A program made the position numbers and the translations under genes. This document shows, piece by piece, positions 52,179 through 59,992 of a stretch of DNA of 64,000 bases; position 1 is the stretch's first letter; each line of letters starts with the position of its first letter. The notes beneath the pieces are model-generated. The model did no database searches. It was not told the origin of the DNA and saw only the letters and a list, made by a program, of their open reading frames with translations. The DNA comes from Acidobacteriota bacterium (GTDB lineage Bacteria; Acidobacteriota; Terriglobia; Terriglobales; SCQP01). The stretch is taken from assembly GCA_004299485.1 (NCBI GenBank), contig SCQP01000014.1, forward strand, positions 62,001 to 126,000, written 5' to 3'.

Positions 52179-53822
52179 ATGGGCGACGAAATAACCCTCA
52201 TCCTGCTCCATGGCAACGTCTGGACCGGCAGCCTTTCGCAACCGCACGCCGAAGCGCTCGCCATCGCTGGAACCACCATCGCCGCGCTGGGCACTAACGC
52301 GGAAATCGAATCCCTGGCGCCGGCGGGTTGCCCGCGCCTCGACCTGGCCGGACGCCGTGTGCTGCCAGGATTCAACGATGCTCACGTCCACTTCTACATG
52401 GGCGGCGCCGGTCTTGCCGGCGTCCAACTGCGTACGGCACGCAGCGCCGAAGAATTTCGTGACCGCCTCGCTGCGTTCGCCAAATCGGTCCCTGAGGGCG
52501 AGTGGATTCTCGGCGGCTTCTGGGACGAAGCGAACTGGGAACAGCCGGAGTTGCCTACGCGTGACCTGGTTGATGATGTAACGCCTCGCCATCCCGTTTT
52601 TGTGCGCGGCATGGCCGGCCACATGTCGTTTGCCAATTCCCTGGCGCTGCGCCTGGCACGTGCCGAAAGCACTCCCGACGTCCCCGGCGGCGTTATCGTG
52701 CGCGACGCGCAAGGCCGCGCCACCGGCGTCCTCATGGAAGCTGCCCAGACCCTCGTCGAGCGTGCCATCCCGGTTCCTTCGGTAAAACAGGTTCGCGGCG
52801 CACTGCTCGCCGCCCAGCGCCACGCCCTCACCCACGGCGTCACCAGCATTCAGGATATGGGCGTCGTCGGCTCGCAACGCCTCGCCCTCACCGGCCGAAT
52901 CCTGCAGGTCTATCAGGACTTGCTGCACAGCGGCGAACTGCAAATGCGGGTTTCCTTCCATCTTCCGCTGCCGGAGTTCCGCGAACACCTGGACGCCGCG
53001 CTCTCTACCGCTGCCGGGCAGAAACTTCGCGTGGATGCGATTAAGAGCTTTTCCGATGGCGGCCTGGGCTCTTCCACTGCCTGGTTCCTCGACGACTACA
53101 GCCATCGGCCCGGCTGGCGCGGCTTGCCGAGCGAGGAAATGTCCGATCCAAAAACCATGCTGCGCAACTTGTTCGACGCGGATCGCGCCGGCTTGCGTCT
53201 GGCGGTGCATGCCATTGGCGATCGCGCCAACCGCACCGTTCTCGATATGTATGCGGCGCTTGCCACCAGCGAGGGCTACCGCGACCGCCGTTGGCGCATC
53301 GAACACGCGCAACATCTCCATCCGGACGACATCGGCCGCTTTGCCGAACTCGGTGTTATCGCCTCGGTGCAGCCCTATCACTGCATGGACGACGCCCGCT
53401 GGGCGGAAGCGCATATCGGACCCGAGCGTGCCAAAGGCACCTACGCCTTTCGCTCGCTGCTGGACGCCGGCGCCCGCCTCGCCTGCGGTTCCGATTGGTT
53501 CGTTGCACCTCTCGATCCTCTCGCCGGGCTCTACGCTGCTGTGACCCGCCGCGTGACCGGCGCCAGCCAGGAAACCTGGCACCCGGAACAGGCGATCACA
53601 CTGACAGAGGCGCTCCACGGCTATACCAGCGGATCCGCCTTCGCCTCTGGTGAAGAAAGTGTCAAGGGAACCTTGAGCCCCGGGAAACTCGCAGACCTGG
53701 TGGTTTTGTCCAGCGACATTTTCGTGCTCGACGCCGGGCATATCCGCGACGTTCAGGTCGAATTGACCATCTGCAACGGCGAAGTCGTCTACCAAAGGGA
53801 AGCAAAGTCAGTTCCGGCTTAG
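52179..53822 (+). CDS. YtcJ-like metal-dependent amidohydrolase
   Basis: An amidohydrolase-3 family enzyme of 547 residues if ATG 52179 is the start; an in-frame GTG at 52134 overlapping the permease stop (GTGA) would add 15 residues. The metal-site motifs are PGFNDAHVHFYMGG (HxH), RLAVHAIGDRANR, RRWRIEHAQHL and CGSDWFVAPLDPL. The family hydrolyses amide or ester bonds of small molecules; the substrate is unknown. Its partner is the amino acid permease, so an N-acyl or cyclic amino acid derivative is possible. The stop overlaps the stop of the convergent thiolase by 3 bases. Confidence 0.88.
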   Translation: MGDEITLILLHGNVWTGSLSQPHAEALAIAGTTIAALGTNAEIESLAPAGCPRLDLAGRRVLPGFNDAHVHFYMGGAGLAGVQLRTARSAEEFRDRLAAFAKSVPEGEWILGGFWDEANWEQPELPTRDLVDDVTPRHPVFVRGMAGHMSFANSLALRLARAESTPDVPGGVIVRDAQGRATGVLMEAAQTLVERAIPVPSVKQVRGALLAAQRHALTHGVTSIQDMGVVGSQRLALTGRILQVYQDLLHSGELQMRVSFHLPLPEFREHLDAALSTAAGQKLRVDAIKSFSDGGLGSSTAWFLDDYSHRPGWRGLPSEEMSDPKTMLRNLFDADRAGLRLAVHAIGDRANRTVLDMYAALATSEGYRDRRWRIEHAQHLHPDDIGRFAELGVIASVQPYHCMDDARWAEAHIGPERAKGTYAFRSLLDAGARLACGSDWFVAPLDPLAGLYAAVTRRVTGASQETWHPEQAITLTEALHGYTSGSAFASGEESVKGTLSPGKLADLVVLSSDIFVLDAGHIRDVQVELTICNGEVVYQREAKSVPA

Positions 53823-55024
53823 ACCCGCTCGAGGATGGTGGCGATGCCCTGGCCGACGCCGATGCACATAGTACAGAGGGCGAAGCGGCCGCCGGTGCGC
53901 TGGAGCTGGTAGGTTGCTGTCGCGGCCAGGCGGCCGCCGCTGGCGCCGAGCGGGTGGCCGATGGCGATAGCGCCGCCGTTGGGATTCACGCGCGGGTCGT
54001 CGCCGGCCAGGCCCAGATCGCGCAGCACGGCGAGCGATTGCGATGCGAAGGCTTCGTTGAGCTCAATGACGTCCATTTGATCGAGTGTCAGGCCGGCGCG
54101 GGCCAGCACCTTGCGCGTCGCCGGCGCCGGGCCCATGCCCATGATGCGCGGCTCGACCCCGGCGACGGCGCTGGAGACGACGCGCGCCAGCGGGTGCAAG
54201 TTAAAACGCTTGACGGCTGCGGGCGAAGCCAGCAGCAGGGCGACGGCACCGTCATTGACGCCGCTGGCGTTGCCGGCGGTGATGGTGCCTGTGGGCTTGA
54301 CAATGGGCTTGAGCTTGGCGAGGGCAGCGAGGGTTGAATCGGGACGTGGATGCTCGTCGGTATCGACAATATGCGGCTCGCCTTTGCGCTGCGGGACCGG
54401 GACGGGCATGACTTCCGATTTGAAGAAGCCACTGTCGTGCGCGCGCTTCCATTTGTGCTGGGTGGCGCAGGCGAATTTGTCCTGATCTTCGCGGCTGATG
54501 TGGAATTGTTCGGCCACGTTTTCGCCGGTCTGGGGCATGGAGTCGCTGCCGTACTGCGCATGCAGCGCCGGGTTCACGAAGCGCCAGCCGATGGTAGTGT
54601 CGAAAATCGAAGCGGAGCGGCTAAAAGCAGTTTCGGCCTTGCCCAACACGAAGGGTGAGCGCGACATACTCTCGACGCCACCGGCAATCATCACTTCGGC
54701 CTCGCCGCACTTGATGGCGCGCGCGGCCTGCGCCAGGGCATCCAGGCTGGAGCCGCAGAGGCGGTTGAGCGTGACGCCGGCCACGACCACCGGCAAGCCC
54801 GCCAGCAGCGCGGCCATGCGGGCGACGTTGCGGTTGTCCTCGCCCGCCTGGTTGGCGCAACCATAGAGCACGTCCTCGACCGCGGCGGGGTCCAGGCCGG
54901 AGTTGCGCCGCAGCAGCTCGCGGATCGGGTGCGCGGCCAGGTCATCGGTGCGCACCGGCGCCAGCGCGCCGCCATAGCGGCCGAACGGCGTGCGCACGGC
55001 ATCACAAAGGAGAGCTTCGGTCAT
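53819..55024 (-). CDS. paaJ: acyl-CoA thiolase, PaaJ/PcaF type
   Basis: Thiolase of 401 residues. The nucleophilic Cys is in TLNRLCGSSLDALAQA, the catalytic His in AIGHPLGASGG, and the second Cys in CTMCIGVGQG. The N-terminus ALLCDAVRTPFGRYGGAL is close to 3-oxoadipyl-CoA thiolases. Given the adjacent paa genes, it probably cleaves 3-oxo-5,6-dehydrosuberyl-CoA and 3-oxoadipyl-CoA, giving acetyl-CoA and succinyl-CoA. It is separated from paaI by an FNT transporter and vapBC. A plain acetyl-CoA acetyltransferase is the alternative. It starts 6 nt after the vapC2 stop. Confidence 0.88.
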   Translation of the reverse strand: MTEALLCDAVRTPFGRYGGALAPVRTDDLAAHPIRELLRRNSGLDPAAVEDVLYGCANQAGEDNRNVARMAALLAGLPVVVAGVTLNRLCGSSLDALAQAARAIKCGEAEVMIAGGVESMSRSPFVLGKAETAFSRSASIFDTTIGWRFVNPALHAQYGSDSMPQTGENVAEQFHISREDQDKFACATQHKWKRAHDSGFFKSEVMPVPVPQRKGEPHIVDTDEHPRPDSTLAALAKLKPIVKPTGTITAGNASGVNDGAVALLLASPAAVKRFNLHPLARVVSSAVAGVEPRIMGMGPAPATRKVLARAGLTLDQMDVIELNEAFASQSLAVLRDLGLAGDDPRVNPNGGAIAIGHPLGASGGRLAATATYQLQRTGGRFALCTMCIGVGQGIATILERV

Positions 55025-55030
55025 CGTATT

Positions 55031-55432
55031 TCAGGTTAACAAACGCAGTGGCGCCACGGCAGCAATCGAGGTGAAATCGCGGTCGGAGGTCAACAGCGCA
55101 TATCCCCAGCGTATACATGTCTGAGCTATGAGGCAGTCGACGTAGCCGCGAACGCTCCGCCCGCTGTGGCGAGCTTGTACAAAAAGCTCCGCAGCGGCTA
55201 CAAAGTCCCAACGATCCAATTCTGGAGCTGGTCTGAGTTCCGCCATTTGTGCCCGGATTCCCATCGCCTGCGCGCCTTCGGCTCCGCAAAACACCTCGCC
55301 CATCACGATACTGGCCACCACCAAATGCTCCGCGCTCTTCAGCTCCCGGCTGAGGCGCGCCACTGCTGTGGAGTCGCGGTTACGAAAAAAGTCGATCCAT
55401 ACAGACGTGTCGGGCAGGACCAGCTCCCTCAT
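55031..55432 (-). CDS. vapC: VapC PIN-domain ribonuclease toxin, second pair
   Basis: A 133-residue PIN-domain RNase toxin. Metal-binding acidic residues are seen in VLPDTSVWIDFF, in GYVDCLIAQTCIRWG and in LLTSDRDFTSIA. ATG 55432 overlaps the antitoxin stop (ATGA); the frame extends upstream only through antitoxin sequence. It is unrelated in detail to the pair at 21.5 kb. It lies between the FNT transporter and the thiolase, inside the paa region. Confidence 0.9.
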   Translation of the reverse strand: MRELVLPDTSVWIDFFRNRDSTAVARLSRELKSAEHLVVASIVMGEVFCGAEGAQAMGIRAQMAELRPAPELDRWDFVAAAELFVQARHSGRSVRGYVDCLIAQTCIRWGYALLTSDRDFTSIAAVAPLRLLT

Positions 55433-55632
55433 CGCTTGAACCGGTCCCGCCGCAACTCGTCCAGATCGCCCTCCCACTTCACCTTGCCGCGGAGCTCGAG
55501 CAATCTTCGCCCCGCCATTTTTCTGACGTATGCCTGAAGAGCCGCGCGAACCGCTTCGGTCCGGTTCTTGCACCCGCCGAGCTCGACCGCAGTTCGAAGC
55601 AGGTCTTCGTCGATATCCAAGTGTGTTCTCAT
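55429..55632 (-). CDS. vapB: VapB antitoxin, second pair
   Basis: A 67-residue antitoxin with the common VapB layout: MRTHLDIDEDLLRTAVELGG and KNRTEAVRAALQAYV form the DNA-binding dimer, and LLELRGKVKWEGDLDELRRD is the toxin-binding tail. The start ATG 55632 has no ribosome site. Instead TAAAAT lies 6 nt upstream within an inverted repeat, suggesting a leaderless, self-repressed transcript. Confidence 0.92.
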   Translation of the reverse strand: MRTHLDIDEDLLRTAVELGGCKNRTEAVRAALQAYVRKMAGRRLLELRGKVKWEGDLDELRRDRFKR

Positions 55633-55660
55633 GGGACTATTTTAGGCCGATTTAGTCCCA
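55632..55660 (-). promoter_or_regulatory. vapBC promoter/operator: TAAAAT box in an 8-bp inverted repeat
   Basis: TGGGACTA (55632-55639) and TAGTCCCA (55653-55660) form a perfect 8-bp inverted repeat with a 13-bp centre. The minus-strand -10-like TAAAAT (55644-55639) begins in that centre and reaches one base into the repeat. Its TAA is the stop codon of the FNT gene, and AGTCCC separates it from ATG 55632. Binding of VapBC here would cover the promoter and the start codon. Confidence 0.55.
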
Positions 55661-56511
55661 CTGGGTTCCGTGCCGGGGGAGCGGTGGTGGGCGGCGAGCT
55701 GGGCGTAGCCGAGGGCAGCGACCAGGGCGACGCCGCCGATGATATTGCCGACGACGGTCGGCAGGAAGAACGCGCTGAAGTAATGACCGGGCGAAATCTC
55801 GCGGGTCACCACCAGGTAGAACATCGCAGTTGAACCCGCGATGATGTGATTGAACGAGCCGAGGCCAATGATGTAGGTGATGATGATGATGATGGGCACG
55901 CGGCCGGTTTGGGCGCTGGGCAGGAGCCAGACCATCAGGGCGATGAGCCAGCCCGCGAAGATGGCGCGCCAGAGCGCAACGCCGAAGCCCAGGCCGAGGT
56001 GGCTGCGGCCAATCTGCAAAAACGCCTGATGCACGATGGGATCGAACATGCCCGTGCGGCCGACGATCAGCGCAAACAGGAAGGTGCCGATCAGATTGAG
56101 CAGCAAGACAATACCCCAGAGACGCAGCATCGCGATGAGCGTTTTGCGGTCTTTGCGGATCAGGAGCGGCAAAACGGAGGTGAGGGTGTTCTCGGTGAAA
56201 AGCTGCTGCCGTCCGAGGACGACGATGAGGAAGCCCAGGCAGTAGCCAAAGCGGGTGATAAGCGGCGCCCAGGCGCGGTGGGGCAAATGCGCGACCAACA
56301 GACCTTCGGCCACCAGCGAAAAACCCATGGATAGACCGGCAGCCAGTGCTGACCAGGCGAGGGCTTGCCAGCTTCGGTTGAGCTCGGCATCGCCCTCGCG
56401 CCGGATAGTCTCGTAGACGACGTTGGCGCCAATCGCCTCGCGCTCCTCAACCTGCTTGCGCTCAGCGGGAGTGGATATCGTTGCATCGGAAGGCGGCACT
56501 TCGTCCGGCAT
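55642..56511 (-). CDS. formate/nitrite transporter (FNT) family channel
   Basis: A 289-residue inner-membrane protein with six predicted helices and FNT signatures: LFTENTLTSVLPLL and the second half-helix region GLGSFNHIIAGSTAMFYLV. It is of the YfdC-like branch rather than FocA proper, so the transported anion is uncertain. The hydrophilic N-terminus is about 45 residues. The neighbours are paaI upstream (18 nt) and vapB downstream (9 nt). Transport of a weak acid linked to aromatic catabolism is conceivable but unproven. Confidence 0.88.
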   Translation of the reverse strand: MPDEVPPSDATISTPAERKQVEEREAIGANVVYETIRREGDAELNRSWQALAWSALAAGLSMGFSLVAEGLLVAHLPHRAWAPLITRFGYCLGFLIVVLGRQQLFTENTLTSVLPLLIRKDRKTLIAMLRLWGIVLLLNLIGTFLFALIVGRTGMFDPIVHQAFLQIGRSHLGLGFGVALWRAIFAGWLIALMVWLLPSAQTGRVPIIIIITYIIGLGSFNHIIAGSTAMFYLVVTREISPGHYFSAFFLPTVVGNIIGGVALVAALGYAQLAAHHRSPGTEPSGTKSA

Positions 56512-56528
56512 ACTCGCCGGTTGGATGC

Positions 56529-56918
56529 CTACGCAGAGTTCACACGACGGGAGCGGCCGCGAAACAGAGCGACCACTTCGCCGGCCTGATTGGCTACGGA
56601 AACCTCGTAGACCCCGCTGCGTCCGACGAGCGCGGTTTCGACGGCCTCGGCGGTGAGCAGCTCATCCAGCAGTACGGGGCGGAGATACTCGATGGAGCAG
56701 CCGGAGGCGACCGCGGCGTAGCCGTGGCTGTTGCAGGCGAAAGCAAAGGTCGAATCGGCCAGCGTGAAGACATAGCCGCCGTGGCAGGTATTATGGCCCT
56801 GGAGCATTGCGGCGGTGACGCGCATGCGGACGCGGGCGTAGCCGGGGCGCACTTCGAGCAGCTCCATGCCGAGCGCCTGGGAGGCGCGGTCGCGGTCGAA
56901 AAGTTCACTCGTGGACAT
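56529..56918 (-). CDS. paaI: PaaI-type hotdog thioesterase
   Basis: A 129-residue hotdog-fold acyl-CoA thioesterase. The motif GHNTCHGGYVFTLADSTFAF contains the HGG and the acidic D of PaaI enzymes, which hydrolyse phenylacetyl-CoA ring-hydroxylated or stalled intermediates and free CoA. ATG 56918 is used; it overlaps the paaH end by 14 nt. The frame runs further upstream only through paaH sequence. Confidence 0.92.
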   Translation of the reverse strand: MSTSELFDRDRASQALGMELLEVRPGYARVRMRVTAAMLQGHNTCHGGYVFTLADSTFAFACNSHGYAAVASGCSIEYLRPVLLDELLTAEAVETALVGRSGVYEVSVANQAGEVVALFRGRSRRVNSA

Positions 56919-58407
56919 GAAAACGGCCGGATAGTACCTGTTGGCGGAGGAAGGGCGAGATGCGGTAGCGGTCTTCGCCATAGAAGGCGCCAAGCGCAGC
57001 GAGGACGGCATGGATGCGGGACAGACCGATCTTGTGCGCCCATTCCAGCGGCCCCAGAGGATAGTTCACGCCTTTGCGCATGGCCAGGTCGACGCTGGTG
57101 GCATCGGCGACGCCGAAGTGTACGGCATCGGCGGCTTCATTGGCGAGCATGGCGACGGTCCGCATGACGGCGAGGGCGGGCAGATCGCGCAGCCGCACGA
57201 CGGCGATGCCGGCGGCTTGCAAGGCGCCAGCGACCGAGGCCCAGGCGCCGGGGCCGCAATGGGGCGAGACGGCCAGCGCCAACCGCTTCACCGTGCCGTA
57301 ATCCAGAGCGAGATCGGCGACGACGGTGGGTTGCGGCTGATCCCCAGCCGCCAGCTCACACTCGAGCGCGGTACGGCCATCGGTGACCTGGAGCAGCGTA
57401 TCAGTGGGCAAGCGAGGCTCGCGGGTGACGTTGATGCCGGCGGCTCCGATGCGGGCGGCGAGCGCATCCGTCAGAGCGTCGCTGCCGGGTGTGCCGGCGA
57501 TGGCGATGCGATCAGGTTTGGGATGCGGGGGCTCGACCTGAGGCTGCGGCGGCGCGGCACTCTCGCCATAGCGGAAAAAACCGCGGCCAGACTTGCGGCC
57601 GAGCCAGCCAGCTTCGACCAGCTCCTGCTGCACGAGCGAAGGCTGAAAGCGCGGATCGCCGAAGTAGGCGTGGAAGACGGAACAGGTGACGGCAAAGTTG
57701 ACGTCCTGGCCGATCAGGTCGGTCAGCTCGCAGGGGCCCATGCGGAAGCCACCAGCGTCGCGCAGCAAGGCATCGAGCGTGGCCGGATCGGTGGCTTGCT
57801 CGGCGAGCAGCCGCAGGCCTTCGGCATAGTAGGGTCGCGCGACGCGATTCACGATGAAGCCGGGGGTGGCGCGCACGCGCACCGGCGATTTTCCCCAGCC
57901 GACGGCAAGGCGCTCGATGGCATCGAGCGCGGCAGGGGCGGTGACGACGCTGCCGACAACTTCGACCAGCGCCATGAGTGGCGCGGGGTTGAAGAAGTGC
58001 ATGCCCACGAGGCGTTCGGGCGCGCGCAGCGCGGTGGCGATGGCGGCGAGCGAGAGCGAGGAGGTATTGGTGGCGAGCAGGCAATCGGCGGCGACGATGG
58101 CGTCGAGCGATTGGAAGAGTTGGCGCTTGACGGCCAGGTCTTCGATGACGGCTTCGATGACCAGGCCGGCATTCGCAAAATCCGAAAGCGCGGTCGCGGC
58201 GGCCAGCCGCTGCGACGCGGCGGCGGCATCGGCAGCGGTCATCCTGCCCTTTGAGGCAAGCTGTTCGAAGCGCTTGCGAATGGAGCCGAGGGCGGCCTCT
58301 GCCGCGCCGGTGCGGGTATCAAACAGCAGCACGGACTCGCCGGCGGCGGCGGCGACCTGCGCGATGCCGGAGCCCATCGCTCCCGCGCCCACAATGCTCA
58401 CCTTCAT
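56905..58407 (-). CDS. paaH: 3-hydroxyacyl-CoA dehydrogenase PaaH
   Basis: NAD-dependent dehydrogenase (500 residues) for 3-hydroxyadipyl-CoA in phenylacetate degradation. The Rossmann motif MKVSIVGAGAMGSGIAQVAA is followed by the catalytic segment LVGMHFFNPAPLMALVEVV. Two C-terminal helical dehydrogenase domains are visible (about 185-280 and 400-500, with NRVARPYYAEGLRLL and MLANEAADAVHFGV). The roughly 500-residue two-copy layout is typical of PaaH/PaaC. It overlaps paaG by 4 nt. Confidence 0.94.
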   Translation of the reverse strand: MKVSIVGAGAMGSGIAQVAAAAGESVLLFDTRTGAAEAALGSIRKRFEQLASKGRMTAADAAAASQRLAAATALSDFANAGLVIEAVIEDLAVKRQLFQSLDAIVAADCLLATNTSSLSLAAIATALRAPERLVGMHFFNPAPLMALVEVVGSVVTAPAALDAIERLAVGWGKSPVRVRATPGFIVNRVARPYYAEGLRLLAEQATDPATLDALLRDAGGFRMGPCELTDLIGQDVNFAVTCSVFHAYFGDPRFQPSLVQQELVEAGWLGRKSGRGFFRYGESAAPPQPQVEPPHPKPDRIAIAGTPGSDALTDALAARIGAAGINVTREPRLPTDTLLQVTDGRTALECELAAGDQPQPTVVADLALDYGTVKRLALAVSPHCGPGAWASVAGALQAAGIAVVRLRDLPALAVMRTVAMLANEAADAVHFGVADATSVDLAMRKGVNYPLGPLEWAHKIGLSRIHAVLAALGAFYGEDRYRISPFLRQQVLSGRFHVHE

Positions 58408-59195
58408 TGGCCGGTGAACCTCGGCGGACGCTTTTCCAGGAAAGCGGCAACGCCCTCGGCGTAGTCGGCGCTGTGGCCTAACTCGCGGTTCAGATCGCGT
58501 TCCATATCTAGCTGTTGATCCAACGAGTTGGAGGCCGAACTATAAAGTGCATATTTAATCGCTGCCAGGCCGCGCGTGGGTGCTTGCGCGAGCTGGAGGA
58601 TGAGGGTGTCGACGGCGGTGGCGAAGTCGGCGTCGGGCACTGAACGCCAGATCAGACCCCAGGCTGCGGCCTGATCGGCGGAGATACGCTCACCCAGCAG
58701 GGTCATGGCCATAGCCCGCGCCGTGCCCACGAGACGAGGCAGGAAGTAGGTTCCGCCGGTGTCGGGCACGAGGCCCAATTTGCAAAAGGGTTCGTAAAAA
58801 TAGGCCGATTGGGTGGCGATCACGAGGTCGCAGGCGAGGGCGAGGTTGACGCCAGCGCCAGCGGCGATACCGTTGACAGCGCAGACGACGGGCAGGGGCA
58901 GATCGCGCAGGCTGCGGACCAGCGGCGCGTAAAACTTTTCGATCGACGCGCCGAGATCGACGCCCTCGTCTCCGGGCTTCATGGCGCGATCGCCCAAGTC
59001 CTGGCCGGCACAAAAACCGCGGCCGGCGCCGGTGAGCAGGAGGACGCGGGCGTGGGCGTCGCGGGCGCGGGCGATGGCGTTGCGCACCTCCAGATGCATG
59101 GCCTCGTTGAAACTGTTGAGCTTGTCGGGACGGTTGAGGGTGATGCGGGCCCGGCCGTCGCTCAGCTCGAAGACGATGTTCTGATAGGGTTCCAT
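58404..59195 (-). CDS. paaG: ring-1,2-epoxyphenylacetyl-CoA isomerase PaaG
   Basis: A crotonase-fold isomerase of 263 residues that turns the aromatic epoxide of phenylacetyl-CoA into the oxepin form. Typical PaaG motifs are GRGFCAGQDLGDR, NGIAAGAGVNLALACDL (oxyanion hole) and GLVPDTGGTYFLPRLVG with the catalytic Asp. The end is EGVAAFLEKRPPRFTGQ. It lies 10 nt after paaF and overlaps paaH by 4 nt. Confidence 0.94.
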   Translation of the reverse strand: MEPYQNIVFELSDGRARITLNRPDKLNSFNEAMHLEVRNAIARARDAHARVLLLTGAGRGFCAGQDLGDRAMKPGDEGVDLGASIEKFYAPLVRSLRDLPLPVVCAVNGIAAGAGVNLALACDLVIATQSAYFYEPFCKLGLVPDTGGTYFLPRLVGTARAMAMTLLGERISADQAAAWGLIWRSVPDADFATAVDTLILQLAQAPTRGLAAIKYALYSSASNSLDQQLDMERDLNRELGHSADYAEGVAAFLEKRPPRFTGQ

Positions 59196-59205
59196 GCGGC
59201 GAGAT

Positions 59206-59991
59206 TCAGCGGTGCTTGAAGTTGGGCTTGCGCTTTTCCGCGAATGCCGCCATGCCCTCGCGGCGGTCGTCGGTAGCGAAGGTGGACTGGAAGGCGCGGC
59301 GTTCGAAACGCAGACCCTCGGCGAGCGGCATTTCGTAGGCGGCGTTGATTGATTCCTTGATCATCATTACAGCGGGCAGCGAAAGCGAGGCGATTTTGGC
59401 GGCGACTTTGCGGGCCTCGGTCATGAGCTCCGCGGCTGGTACGACGCGGCTCACGAGACCGGAGCGTTCGGCTTCGGCGGCATCCATGCGGCGGCCGGCG
59501 AGGCACATTTCCATGGCTTTTGATTTGCCCACCGCGCGGGTGAGGCGCTGGGTGCCGCCGGCTCCGGGCATGGTGGCGAGGTTGATCTCGGGTTGGCCGA
59601 AGACGGCGGTGTCGGCGGCGAGGATGAGATCGCAGGCCATGGCCAGCTCGCAGCCTCCGCCGAGGGCGTAGCCGGCGACGGCAGCGATGATGGGCTTGCG
59701 GATGGTTGCGAAATGCTTCCAGGCGGCGGCGCGGCCGGAGGGGAAATCACCCAGGAAAACGTCGGTGAAGCCGGCATCGGCCATTTCCTTGATGTCGGCG
59801 CCGGCGGCAAAGGCCTTTTCGTTGCCGGTAAGGATGATGGCGCCGATGCCGGGGTCGGACTCGAAGGCTTCAAGCGCCTCACCGACTTCGCGCATGAGCG
59901 GGGTGGAGAGCGCATTCAGCGCCGCGGGACGGTTCAGGGTGATGAGGCCGACGCGGTCTTCCCTGCTGACCAGAATATTCTCGTAGGCCAT
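59206..59991 (-). CDS. paaF: enoyl-CoA hydratase PaaF
   Basis: A 261-residue crotonase hydrating 2,3-dehydroadipyl-CoA. Both catalytic Glu contexts are present ([15 protein letters not shown] and [16 protein letters not shown]), with [13 protein letters not shown] as the oxyanion strand. ATG 59991 starts [20 protein letters not shown]; the frame upstream of it is paaN sequence. The gap to paaN is 1 nt. Sequence alone cannot separate it from a general short-chain hydratase, but the context supports PaaF. Confidence 0.93.
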   Translation of the reverse strand: MAYENILVSREDRVGLITLNRPAALNALSTPLMREVGEALEAFESDPGIGAIILTGNEKAFAAGADIKEMADAGFTDVFLGDFPSGRAAAWKHFATIRKPIIAAVAGYALGGGCELAMACDLILAADTAVFGQPEINLATMPGAGGTQRLTRAVGKSKAMEMCLAGRRMDAAEAERSGLVSRVVPAAELMTEARKVAAKIASLSLPAVMMIKESINAAYEMPLAEGLRFERRAFQSTFATDDRREGMAAFAEKRKPNFKHR

Positions 59992-59992
59992 A

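Noticed and set aside
52032-53795. A 587-codon open frame antisense to the amidohydrolase, longer than many real genes
   Set aside because: It has no family resemblance and no ribosome site, and it mirrors the GC-rich codon pattern of the clearly real amidohydrolase on the other strand.
56941-58254. A 437-codon plus-strand open frame over paaH
   Set aside because: It is antisense to the PaaH dehydrogenase, with biased Gly/Asp/Ala composition and no recognisable domain.
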